Below are positions 56,061 to 64,000 of a DNA stretch of 64,000 nt, piece by piece. Under the pieces are notes generated by a model. The model worked only from the letters and a program-made list of their open reading frames with translations, made no database searches and was not told the origin of the DNA. Within the stretch, counting starts at the first letter, position 1. Each line of letters opens with the position of its first letter. A program made the position numbers and the translations under genes. Origin of the DNA: Methanobacterium_B sp963703015 (GTDB taxonomy: Archaea > Methanobacteriota > Methanobacteria > Methanobacteriales > Methanobacteriaceae); contig OY969779.1 in assembly GCA_963703015.1 (NCBI GenBank), positions 2,480,001 through 2,544,000 on the forward strand, written 5' to 3'.

Positions 56061-56655
56061 CTAATCGCCTCCGAGTTCAAAATCATCAGAAAAAGATTTT
56101 TTCAATGAAAAATTGAACTTAACTCTAAAGACTTCAACTTAGTATATAAACCCTTTGGTTCAAAATAAAAAAAAAGACAATATTAGGGCCTTTTATTCAA
56201 TTTAAGACACTATAAAACCTTTTTTATAGGGCAGTATATGGATGGCCTATCTCCATTCTTATTATTATGAATTTAGCCATATTCTAAATATTTTAGGGAA
56301 AAGAAGATGTATTTATACTACTTTATCATATGGCAGCTATGGAGTTGTAGTGTCTACAAGTACCTTAAACAACAGAGAACCATTAGAACGTTTTTAGGGT
56401 ATAATATTCAGATTAGGCCGTAAATTAACTCTTCAATTTAAAATTAAGATGTAATTAGTTAGTTTGGCCTTTTTTTATTATTTCAACATATATTTTGCAG
56501 TGAAATGTTACGAAAGTCATGTTCTTAGAGTTATTGTAGTTGGGGATCATTTTGAGAGTTTCATAACAAACTTTAAATAACAAGAAAGATTTAGGTTAAC
56601 CTAACATTTTATTAGGCACACCTAATATTGTGTGAGTTTAGGAGGATAATTAAAA
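56061..56655. other. Divergent gap with the feo promoter
   Basis: About 595 bp. At its right end a TATA-like CTTTAAATAA (56571-56580) and two DtxR-type palindromes precede feoA. The rest is AT-rich with no supported gene. A stretch near 56330-56400 is less AT-rich, but I found no tRNA or other RNA fold in it. Confidence 0.55.
56591..56625 (+). promoter_or_regulatory. Two DtxR/IdeR-type iron operators of the feo operon
   Basis: TTAGGTTAACCTAA (56591-56604, perfect 14-bp palindrome) and TTAGGCACACCTAA (56612-56625, 5-bp arms) are 21 bp apart centre to centre. They lie just after the TATA box, over the expected start of transcription. TTAGG...CCTAA is the known half-site pattern of iron-dependent DtxR-family repressors. 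Two dimers on the same or neighbouring face could shut off feo in high iron. Confidence 0.82.
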
Positions 56656-56886
56656 ATGATAAAAAGTTTATGTGAACTAACACAGGGACAGACAGGTAAA
56701 ATAGTGACCTTAAATGGTGAAGGGGGATTGAAGAAACATTTAATGGAAATGGGATTTGTAAAGGGTGCTGAAGTTAAAATAGGGCGAGTAGCTCCATTAG
56801 GAGATCCTATAGAAATAAAAATTAAAGGTTATTCCTTATCACTCCGGAAGGAAGAAGCCAAAAATATCGAGATAGAGATACTATGA
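56656..56886 (+). CDS. feoA: Ferrous iron transport protein A
   Basis: 76 aa SH3-like FeoA: SLCELTQGQTGKIVTLNGEGGLKKHLMEMGFVKGAEVKIGRVAPLGDPIEIKIKGYSLSLRKEEAKNIEIE. The pattern G-x-K-x-x-L-x-E-M-G-F followed by GDPIE(I/V)-x-x-x-G-x-x-L-x-LR is diagnostic. AGGAGGATAAT precedes the ATG. It is the first gene of the operon and overlaps the second FeoA gene by four bases. FeoA helps FeoB import Fe2+ at the membrane. Confidence 0.93.
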   Translation: MIKSLCELTQGQTGKIVTLNGEGGLKKHLMEMGFVKGAEVKIGRVAPLGDPIEIKIKGYSLSLRKEEAKNIEIEIL

Positions 56887-57116
56887 TGACATTAGCCATG
56901 GGAAATACCAACGAACAATTAAAGATTGTGGATGTAGAATACGAAGGTAAATTCAAGCTCAAACTTTTCGAAATGGGCATTTACAAAGATGCGATAGTGG
57001 AAGTGATTAAGAATGATATACCAGGTCCATTAATTGTGGATGTCAAGGGATCAAGATGGATCTTGGGACGTGGTCAGGCACAAAAGATAAGGGTGGAAGA
57101 AAATTGGAAAAATTGA
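56883..57116 (+). CDS. Second FeoA-domain protein
   Basis: 77 aa with a FeoA-like core (LKIVDVEYEGKFKLKLFEMGIYKDAIVEVIKNDIPGPLIVDVKGSRWILGRGQAQKIRVEE). It is weaker than the first FeoA but keeps the L-F-E-M-G-I turn and the final RGQA-K-I. The start overlaps the feoA stop (ATGATGA); a later ATG (56898) is also possible. Its last 13 bases overlap the feoB start. Two FeoA proteins before FeoB is common in methanogens. Confidence 0.85.
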   Translation: MMTLAMGNTNEQLKIVDVEYEGKFKLKLFEMGIYKDAIVEVIKNDIPGPLIVDVKGSRWILGRGQAQKIRVEENWKN

Positions 57117-59115
57117 AAATAGCACTTGCAGGAAATCCAAACGTTGGTAAAAGCACCCTTTTCAATCAATTAACTGGAATGAAACAACATGTTGGCAACT
57201 GGCCAGGTAAAACAGTAGAAAAAAAAGAGGGAACATTCAAATACAATGATACAACCATTGAAGTAGTTGATCTACCTGGAAATTACAGCTTAACACCATA
57301 TTCTGTGGAAGAAATGGTTTCAAGGGATTACATTGTAAATGAAAATCCAGATGTTATAGTCAACGTTATAGATGCTGCTAATCTGGAAAGGAACCTTTAT
57401 CTAACCATGCAAATGTTGGAGTTAGGTGCAAATGTTATACTTGCCCTGAACATGAACAAATTTGCGGAGGAAAAGGGTTACGAAATAAATATAGCCAGTT
57501 TATCCAAACTTCTAGGAGTTCCAGTTGTTAAGATCGAAGCAGTGGATAAAACAGGCCGTGAAAACTTATTAAAAACCGTATTAACATCTAGTAAATCTCC
57601 AAATATAGTTTCAGAAAGATTAGAATATGGTAAAGAGATATCTGAACACACAGAAAGTCTTGAAAAATATATACAACAAGATATTCCCGAATTATTCAAT
57701 ACTCCATCGAGCTGGACAGCACTTAAACTACTTGAAAATGATAAAGAGGTTGTAAAAGCTGTTAAATCTACAGGTAATGATAAAATTTTATCTGAGACAA
57801 AAAAGATCCAAGACCATTTGAAGCAGGTCTTTGGAGAAGATGTGGATACAATAATTGTAGATGCAAGATATGGATTCATAGCGGGTTTAGTTCAAGAAAG
57901 TGTTAAAAAACCTAAAATTGATAAAATAACAAGGTCAGACTTAATTGACAGAATAGTAACCCATAAATATCTTGGAATTCCTATTTTTCTCCTGATAATG
58001 TGGTTAACATTTCAGATAACCTTTACCTTGGGAGCTCCATTACAAGATGGGATAGACTCAGGATTCAGCTTACTTGCAGCTACTGTTAACAACTACCTCG
58101 GAGATGGAATGTTATCTTCACTAATTGCTGATGGTATAATAGGCGGTGTTGGAAGCATTGCAACCTTCATTCCAATCATATTCTGCTGTTTTTAATACTA
58201 AGTATTCTAGAAGACAGTGGATATTTAGCAAGGGCAGCGTTTGTCATGGATAGATTCATGCACAAATTAGTGGGGTTACATGGAAAATCTTTCATACCCC
58301 TGATATTGGGTTTTGGATGTTGTGTACCTGGAATAATGGCAACTCGAACGTTGGAAAATGAAAAGGATAGAATTTTAACCATGTTAATAGTACCATTCAT
58401 GTCATGCAGTGCAAGGCTTCCAATTTATGCCCTGTTTGTAGCAGCATTTTTTTCAGCGTATCAAGGATGGATAATATTCTCACTCTACATGCTGGGCATA
58501 GTAGTGGCAATCATAGTGGCTTTCATCTTGAAAAATACATTATTCAAGGAAATATCAGCACCATTTGTCATGGAACTGCCACCATACAGGTTACCCGCAG
58601 TTAAAGGAGCATTAATACACATGTGGGAACGAGGATACATATTCCTCAAAAAAATGGGAACTGTGATCTTGGTATTTTCCATTTTAATTTGGATTTTAAG
58701 TAGCCTGCCTATGGGTGTGGAATATGCTTCCCAAGATAGTATAACAGGACAGTTAGGAACAGTCATATCTCCAGTGTTTGAACCCCTTGGTTTTGGAAAC
58801 TGGCAATTTTCAGTTGCCTTAATATTCGGATTCTTTGCTAAAGAAGTAGTTGTAAGCACATTCGGATCACTATATGGTGTGGGGGATGGTGATGCCCTTG
58901 CAACCGCACTGCACAGCACATTCACACCATTGTCAGGATATGCCTTCATGGTATTTGCCCTGCTTTACATACCGTGTGTTGCAACATTCCTAGCAATTAG
59001 AAGGGAAACTAACTCATGGAAATGGCCAATATTCAGTGCAGCATCCTCACTATTAATTGCATGGGTTGCTGCATTCGTAGTGTTTCAAGGAGGAACTTTA
59101 TTGGGTTTTATTTAA
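57104..59115 (+). CDS. feoB: Ferrous iron transporter FeoB, interrupted by a one-base frameshift
   Basis: Start at TTG 57104, with AGGGTGGA upstream. Read through, about 670 aa. The G domain has G1 GNPNVGKST, G3 DLPGNYSL and the switch region; the G4 motif reads NMNK where N-x-x-D is usual. A helical GDI-like region and the membrane Gate domain follow. The first frame stops at 58193 after TFIPIIFCCF; the second resumes exactly (LLFLILSILEDSGYLARAAFVMDRFMHK, then GFGCCVPGIMATRTLE) from about 58183. One inserted base near 58182 restores FeoB. The C-terminal frame from ATG 58246 has no ribosome site of its own. Iron import gene controlled by the DtxR-type sites upstream. Confidence 0.9.
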
Positions 59116-59214
59116 ACTTAATTTCCTATAATGATGTTAATAAACCTCCCTTTTTCACTTTGAAGTGTATGAAGTAAATTATATTAAAAAAAATCAATCA
59201 TGGAGATGATAGTA

Positions 59215-59418
59215 ATGAAATGTCGTATATGTGGCTCTGATATTGATGAGAAAAATCATGATGCTCATCAATGTTCATGCTGCTCAAATAAATGTTCTAA
59301 GGGCAAATGTTGCAATTGTGGACACCAAAATTTATCAGAAACTAATGAATTCAATTTTAAACAACTAAATGAAATCAAGAGGCTGATAAAAAAATTAAAA
59401 ATTTCAATAATAAAATAA
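59215..59418 (+). CDS. Small Cys-rich protein downstream of feoB
   Basis: 67 aa from ATG 59215, four bases after GGAGATGAT; the ATG at 59200 lies within that site. The first half is packed with Cys: KCRICGSD, HQCSCCSNKC, KGKCCNCGH, ten in all plus several His, in a pattern like a zinc ribbon or a metallothionein. The second half is a charged helix (FKQLNEIKRLIKKLKISIIK). It follows feoB by 99 bp on the same strand, so it may handle iron or zinc. No named family recognised; FeoC is different. Confidence 0.7.
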   Translation: MKCRICGSDIDEKNHDAHQCSCCSNKCSKGKCCNCGHQNLSETNEFNFKQLNEIKRLIKKLKISIIK

Positions 59419-59753
59419 TATTAAAATAATAATGATTCGTACATCAATTAATATGGAACAATTCGAATTCACGGCTAAAAATTAATTTAAATTCGAATTA
59501 GTATCTCAATTAATTTAAATAGATATTCTCTTCTGATTTAAATTTATTGAACACTATTAAACCATTTTTTTCTATTTTCCCAGATATTCTTTTGTCTTAA
59601 ATATTTTTACACATAACTATATTAATCATATATTCAAACTAAATAGAGAAGTTTTCAATTTTGATTGAATATTTCTATTATTATAAAAAAAATACAACCA
59701 AAAAAATAGAGAATCAGAAAAAAAATTTTAGAAAAAAAAGATGGTAGATTTAA
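59419..59753. other. Noncoding gap with short AT-rich direct repeats
   Basis: About 335 bp. ATTCGAATT occurs at 59461 and 59491 and the block AATTAATTTAAAT occurs twice (about 59480 and 59508), forming an imperfect two-unit repeat of roughly 30 bp. It may be regulatory or simple-sequence drift. No gene seen. Confidence 0.45.
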
Positions 59754-60470
59754 ATGAGTAAAAAAATAATTGCCTTAATTATCATCCTAGTTTTAATTGG
59801 AATATCGGCAGGATATATTGTATATTCTAATTTATACCAACCAGGAACAACCAACGTTATGAAGGGGGATCATACTATCCTTTTGATGACAGCAGATCCA
59901 TCAGAAAAAAGACCGGGTATAGGTGCAGTTGACATGGCCTTTGCAATAGGAGTACATGATGGCGACATCACCAACCTTACACCAATATATCCTGGTGGAA
60001 TGGTTTCAGCAACTGCAATGGAACCTGCAGAAGCAAATGCTGGTGGAGGACACTTGAGACTTCACGATTCTTTGTGGGGTGCTGACACAGAAGCTGATGT
60101 GAAAAATTCACAGGAAATTGTTCAAACCAACACAGGTATAAAAACCGATGCAGTGGTTATAGTAACTCCTGAAGCTGTAGATGCACTGTTAAATTCCATA
60201 GCTCCACTGAACATACCAGGATACACAAATGATACCAACGCTTCCATAGATTACATTAGAAGTGTGAGTGAAGGTAAAAACAGTACAATGACACGAGGAG
60301 AAGCATCTGAAGTTCTGATGAAACCAGTTTTAGCAGCAGTTAAGGATCCAAGTAAATCAGGATCTCTTTTCCAAACAGCTGTACAACAGTACCTAAAGGG
60401 TAACATAATTGTCATACCCAAAAGTTTGATGACCCAATTTGCATTATCCAAGGGATTGAGTTTAACCTAA
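59754..60470 (+). CDS. DUF4012 domain protein, membrane-anchored
   Basis: 238 aa. One N-terminal helix (KKIIALIIILVLIGISAGYIVYSNLY) then an extracellular domain matching DUF4012: HTILLMTADPSEKRPGIGAVDMAFAIGVHDGDITNLTPIYPGGM, ... LHDSLWGAD ... SQEIVQTNTGIKTDAVVIVTPEAVDALLNSI. Members resemble cell-wall-linked LytR-type proteins in architecture, but function is unknown. No strong ribosome site; AAGATGGTAGAT is four bases upstream. Neighbours are wall-related genes. Confidence 0.8.
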   Translation: MSKKIIALIIILVLIGISAGYIVYSNLYQPGTTNVMKGDHTILLMTADPSEKRPGIGAVDMAFAIGVHDGDITNLTPIYPGGMVSATAMEPAEANAGGGHLRLHDSLWGADTEADVKNSQEIVQTNTGIKTDAVVIVTPEAVDALLNSIAPLNIPGYTNDTNASIDYIRSVSEGKNSTMTRGEASEVLMKPVLAAVKDPSKSGSLFQTAVQQYLKGNIIVIPKSLMTQFALSKGLSLT

Positions 60471-60656
60471 AATCTCCCCATATTTTCTTTTTTTCACAAT
60501 TTTAATGAATTCACAACGAGAATAAAAATAAAAAAAGAATTAAAATAAAAAAATATTTTATCAACACTTCTGCGTAGTATATGAATTACATTCAATTATA
60601 TGAATTAAACGATTTATTTTTGAACAAATTTCTTTTGGAATTTTTAACTAATTCAT

Positions 60657-61337
60657 TCATCCTGAAGATAATGCTTTAAAACTTGCGTTTAGTAGGTTGT
60701 AGGTCATGGTGTATGCTGTGTTGTTATCATCGTTTTCAGGAATTTCATACACAAAAACCGGAATACCTGCATTTGTAAGTGGAAGATCTACCTGTGAAAT
60801 GGAAGTTGCTTCGTAACTTGCACTACTAGAACCTGAGTAATAGTTGAAATTTGGAAGCAGACTGGCTACTTTATTTCCCAAAGCAACTGATTTACTGTCG
60901 TGTGTAGGGGTTGCAAAGTAATATCCTGAACCGTAACCTGATTCATGGTCATGACAAATAATAACCATGGAGTAGTTGGATCGGATAATATCGGGATTTA
61001 CATAGCCCGCTACCAATGCTTGGCCATTGGCTCTTCCAACATTAAAATCTTGAGGTTCATCAGTAACAGTTACCTGATAATTATCAATTTCAACATTGTT
61101 TTGAAGGGCATATGCCAGGGCTGCCTTAGGTACAACATCTGTTGCATGAAGTTCACGAGGGTGCATGCCAGTAATTACCGCAATTTTTGTCTGGTGTGGT
61201 AGTGGATAGGCATCCACCTGTTTAGTCACATATCCTGTGGAATTAGAACCAATATTTGTCCTATATACTTGGAAGAAAGCTGCGGCTAACAATATGCAGA
61301 CCACGAGTATTAATAAAATTTTTGTTATTCCCTTCAT
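60657..61337 (-). CDS. Secreted protein resembling M14 zinc carboxypeptidases
   Basis: 226 aa. A signal anchor (ILLILVVCILLAAAFFQVY) precedes a domain with VITGMHPRELHATDVVPKAALAYAL, where His59 and Glu62 form an HxxE zinc motif as in M14/AstE-type hydrolases. A later His-rich loop (VIICHDHESGYGSGYYF) could supply the third ligand, and a Glu in FVYEIPEN the catalytic base. Overall length is shorter than classical M14 enzymes. I infer a peptide-trimming role outside the membrane, maybe on pseudomurein, with moderate confidence. AGAGGATTTCT precedes the ATG. Confidence 0.65.
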   Translation of the reverse strand: MKGITKILLILVVCILLAAAFFQVYRTNIGSNSTGYVTKQVDAYPLPHQTKIAVITGMHPRELHATDVVPKAALAYALQNNVEIDNYQVTVTDEPQDFNVGRANGQALVAGYVNPDIIRSNYSMVIICHDHESGYGSGYYFATPTHDSKSVALGNKVASLLPNFNYYSGSSSASYEATSISQVDLPLTNAGIPVFVYEIPENDDNNTAYTMTYNLLNASFKALSSG

Positions 61338-61639
61338 AGAAATCCTCTATAAAAACTATTAAGTCATCATATAATTCCAATTAAAAACTCATCATATCAA
61401 GCAAAGTTCCCTAAGATATTGATATACTAAAAATTAAAGATTTTAAGAATCTAATTGGGGTTGCATGATGATTTACATTTAATAGTTTTTTGTTGTTTTT
61501 AAACGTTTACCCAAATTTCACCAATATTCTGTTGAAAAATTTTGGGGCGAGATTAGGGAATATATTCATAAACCATGGGTTAGATAGGGAATGTAATAAA
61601 TCGACCATAATTTTTTACACATTTTAGAGGTACATTTTA
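61338..61639. other. Divergent promoter gap
   Basis: About 300 bp between the M14-like gene and the PAP2 gene. It holds the AGAGGTA ribosome site for PAP2 near its right end; no gene or RNA was seen. Confidence 0.5.
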
Positions 61640-62245
61640 ATGAATTCTTTAATTTCTTTACTATCTCATCTGAATATTTTCAGTTTCTATTTCATAAACC
61701 ATGGTTTAGATAACAGCCTATTTGATATTTTAATGCCAATTATAACAGATTTTGGAAGTATACTTGCATGGCTACTAATATTGGGAATTATGTTTGTATT
61801 TGGTGGTGAAAGAACTCGTAAAATTGCATTTTTAGGATTTCTAGCTCTAATGGTAGCAAACGTTGTGGTTTACTCCTTGAAATTTTTTGTTGCTGAACCT
61901 CGACCATTTTTAACACTCACAAATGTTGATCTGTTGGTTCATGCTGAGGAAACCTACTCTTTTCCCTCTGGCCATGCAGCATCCTCCTTTGCAGCAGCAT
62001 TTGTAATTGGCTGTAAATACAAATTAAATCTTAAGGGAAAAAATTACAACCTACTTTATCCCCTAATGATATTTGCAGCTGTTATAGGATTTTCAAGGAT
62101 TTATATTGGTGTTCATTATCCCTACGATGTTTTAGTTGGGGCAATCATTGGAGTACTCTCAGCTTATTTCATTTTAAAACTATGGAACAATGATTTAACC
62201 GAAAGAATTTCCAAAATAAACGTTAAAAACAGATTAAAGGATTAA
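61640..62245 (+). CDS. PAP2-family membrane phosphatase
   Basis: 201 aa with six predicted helices. The three acid-phosphatase motifs are present: KFFVAEPRP (motif 1), PSGHA (motif 2) and SRIYIGVHYPYD (motif 3) with its catalytic His. The family removes phosphate from lipids such as isoprenoid pyrophosphates. In this setting of wall genes it may recycle a lipid carrier (undecaprenyl/polyprenyl pyrophosphate phosphatase type), by inference. AGAGGTA lies ten bases before the ATG. Confidence 0.9.
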   Translation: MNSLISLLSHLNIFSFYFINHGLDNSLFDILMPIITDFGSILAWLLILGIMFVFGGERTRKIAFLGFLALMVANVVVYSLKFFVAEPRPFLTLTNVDLLVHAEETYSFPSGHAASSFAAAFVIGCKYKLNLKGKNYNLLYPLMIFAAVIGFSRIYIGVHYPYDVLVGAIIGVLSAYFILKLWNNDLTERISKINVKNRLKD

Positions 62246-62378
62246 AATCATAAAATAGGCCATTCCGGTGAGAAATTGGAACAGGTTTCCTGTAAATATG
62301 GATCATTGGTAGATGTTAAGTTTGGGTAGTTTCAGTTAAAAAAAAATGAAAAAAAGGTGTTATTTTTTGGGTTTTGTT

Positions 62379-63383
62379 TTAAAATGGTAGTGTCGTATAT
62401 GTACCTTTCAATGTGAATGTGGCTGTGTTCCAATTGTTAATTACACCTAATGAATTTTTGCAACTTGTGGTGTCTGCAGCAACCCATTTACCATCTAGGT
62501 AAAGGTTTGCCCATACATGGCCATACCATTGCTTACTTACAATGAAATAGCATGAACCCCATTTGTACTGTGCAGTAATTCCTACTGCTCGTGAAAGAGC
62601 AATAAGTAGGTGGGTTTTATCACAACAGTTTCCAAGTCTTTTAGCTAACGTTCCAGATGCACCGTTGACGGTATCATAGTAAAATGAATAGCTTACGTTG
62701 TCTCTAACCCAGTTGAATATTTTCTGCGCGGTTTCGTACTGTGACGATGAACCGTATGCAAGGGATTTTGCAAGTGCAGATACTGAGCTGGTGTCAATTG
62801 TTTTTGGTCCTGATGATAATGATAATTTTAAACCGGCTGTTGCAATGTTACTCTGGAATGTTGTAATTAGAATTTTCTTGGTTCCAAAATTAACGTAATT
62901 TGGCAATCTACCATTATTACTGTAGAATGTTTGAACTCTGGAAATTCCGTCCTTCATCTGAGCAACTGTCAGACCATTTACTGAAAGGTTTATACTTAAA
63001 CCTGCAGTTGCTATATTTTTCTGGAAGGTACTGATTTGAATTTTTCTGGTTCCAAAATTTACGTAATTTGGCAATCTATTATTTTTAAAGTAGAATGTTT
63101 GAACTCTTGAAATTCCATCATTTAACTGGGAAACACTTAAACCATTAACTGTTGTGGATCCTCCTGCAGCCATATTCTTAGTTGAATTCGACACTGAATT
63201 TGTTTTTACTGTTTTGTTACTAGTTGTACTAGTGACTGTATGTGATACAGTCGAATTATTATTAGTATGGGTCGAATTAATAATATCTGTTTGATTCACG
63301 GTTGTTGCACTACTCAAATTTACATTCAAAACCACTGCTAATCCTATTAGCAATAACACCGAAAAAAACATTTTTCGATTAAT
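62379..63383 (-). CDS. Secreted transglutaminase-like enzyme with two pseudomurein-binding repeats
   Basis: ATG 63371 gives 330 aa. An ATT at 63383-63381, four bases after GGGGGTGA, would add INRK and give a better signal peptide (NRKMFFSVLLLIGLAVVLNVNLSSA); no other start codon lies nearby. After a Thr/Ser/Asn linker come two pseudomurein-binding repeats (about 75-124 and 131-180, e.g. RVQTFYFKNNRLPNYVNFG, SRVQTFYSNNGRLPNYVNFG), then a transglutaminase fold with Cys249 (GNCCDKTH), His285 (WYGHVWAN) and Asp300 (AADTTS). It should bind and remodel the pseudomurein wall, as do phage PeiW/PeiP enzymes. Paralogous to 55080-56060, which lacks the repeats. Confidence 0.88.
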   Translation of the reverse strand: MNRKMFFSVLLLIGLAVVLNVNLSSATTVNQTDIINSTHTNNNSTVSHTVTSTTSNKTVKTNSVSNSTKNMAAGGSTTVNGLSVSQLNDGISRVQTFYFKNNRLPNYVNFGTRKIQISTFQKNIATAGLSINLSVNGLTVAQMKDGISRVQTFYSNNGRLPNYVNFGTKKILITTFQSNIATAGLKLSLSSGPKTIDTSSVSALAKSLAYGSSSQYETAQKIFNWVRDNVSYSFYYDTVNGASGTLAKRLGNCCDKTHLLIALSRAVGITAQYKWGSCYFIVSKQWYGHVWANLYLDGKWVAADTTSCKNSLGVINNWNTATFTLKGTYTTLPF

Positions 63384-64000
63384 AGTTTCACCCCCGTGGT
63401 CTATACCCCAAATAAATAAAAATTAACTTGGGGCTATTAAAACTAGTCACTATATGCCATATAAATTTATTGATTTAATTTTCTAGCCAAGCCCATTAAA
63501 AACAAAATATTTGCCATTTAATCTGGAAAATAAACATTTAAAATTGAAGTTAATCCATGGAAAATGTACGAAGACCACTTAATAAGTTTTCAGATGAAAT
63601 TTATTATTGGAGAAAACAAATAGGGATAAAAATTGGTTTACATTAATAATTACCACTTTCATGAATTTATCGGGGTAAATGCACCGTTAACTAATTTAAA
63701 AATATCAAATGAATGTAGTTAAATGACTTTTTCACAGTTTACCTGATTTAAATATGGGTTATAGATCAAAGCAGATGTTCCATCTGTTGCCATTAGTAAG
63801 TTAATATATTCAGGGATTGTATCTTCAATTACAACATCATTTTGAAGTGTTTCAATACAAACATTCAATATCATTGTTTAAATCCGAGTTAGACTTTGTT
63901 CTGATATTAACTTTGTACATGGGTTGGTTACCCTTGTTGTATTTATAATAATTTCCCTGTTTATGGGGAGCATTGAAATTAAATAATTTATGGTAATGTT
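63384..64000. other. Noncoding right end with minor open frames
   Basis: About 620 bp of AT-rich DNA after the pseudomurein-binding gene start. A TATA-like CTATATGCCATATAAATT lies near 63450. Only short minus-strand open frames occur (see next entry). A gene beyond the window edge could begin here but nothing shows it. Confidence 0.45.
63719..63874 (-). other. Short open frame, possible gene remnant
   Basis: A 51-residue frame with an in-frame stop just upstream of its ATG. The segment ETLQNDVVIEDTIPEYINLL is followed by MATDGTSALIYNPYLNQV. It reads like a piece of a folded protein, but has no ribosome site and no family I know. It could be a decayed C-terminus. Low support. Confidence 0.2.

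Noticed and set aside
56061..56590. tRNA or riboswitch in the less AT-rich part of the feo upstream gap
   Set aside because: No acceptor-stem or T-loop (GTTCRA) pattern and no conserved riboswitch core seen.
58246..59115. Separate C-terminal FeoB gene starting at ATG 58246
   Set aside because: FeoB homology continues without gap across 58183-58246 in the same frame, so this is a frameshift and not a second gene.

Overview
The window looks like chromosome from a mesophilic, AT-rich archaeon of the order Methanobacteriales, most likely Methanobacterium or a close relative. The evidence is pseudomurein-binding repeats fused to a transglutaminase-like domain, class III (QxSxEY-type) pilins with an EppA-like peptidase, methanogen-type response regulators, archaeal apgM/GatC/phosphopantoate ligase genes, and archaeal TATA boxes with GGTGAT-type ribosome sites. 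No tRNA, rRNA, CRISPR array or insertion sequence was recognised.

Layout. 1-905: 3' part of an MFS exporter. 1006-4635: phosphorelay cluster (two kinases, two response regulators). 4930-12199: bacterial-type uvrA-uvrB with divergent uvrC. 12375-14380: a second methanogen-type response regulator and a KaiC-like ATPase. 14653-16231: two paralogous secreted zinc-ribbon proteins. 16773-18536: M42 aminopeptidase, a small membrane protein and a class III pilin. 18904-25464: a pilin-like surface operon and membrane proteins. 25505-31134: dph6, a TetR/DUF169/MFS module and archaeal CoA-pathway genes. 31356-34856: secreted and membrane proteins, a pilin and its peptidase. 35170-44496: pyrG, a MurT/GatD-like pair, apgM, hom, ACT protein, gatC, asnB.

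44693-53895 is the most unusual region. It holds a Cys-rich HTH regulator, cysE, cysK, a complete nitrogenase-like set (reductase H-like, then K-like and D-like subunits), a NifX/NafY-like protein, a PatB/MalY-type C-S lyase and a ubiquitin-like sulfur-carrier protein. The promoters of cysK, the D-K pair, the NifX-like gene, patB and the sulfur carrier share a palindrome TAAC-N4-GTTA, which suggests one regulon. I infer a group IV nitrogenase-like enzyme working in sulfur acquisition, comparable in logic to bacterial methylthio-alkane reductase, and not in N2 fixation. The H-like gene carries a one-base frameshift.

54091-63383: a coiled-coil protein, a PepSY protein, two transglutaminase-like wall enzymes, a feoA-feoA-feoB iron-uptake operon behind two DtxR-type operators (feoB also frameshifted), a small Cys-rich protein, a DUF4012 protein, a possible M14-like peptidase and a PAP2 phosphatase. 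Four secreted-protein genes seem to start at ATT or ATC codons. Each has a good ribosome site a few bases upstream of that codon and no usable ATG there.
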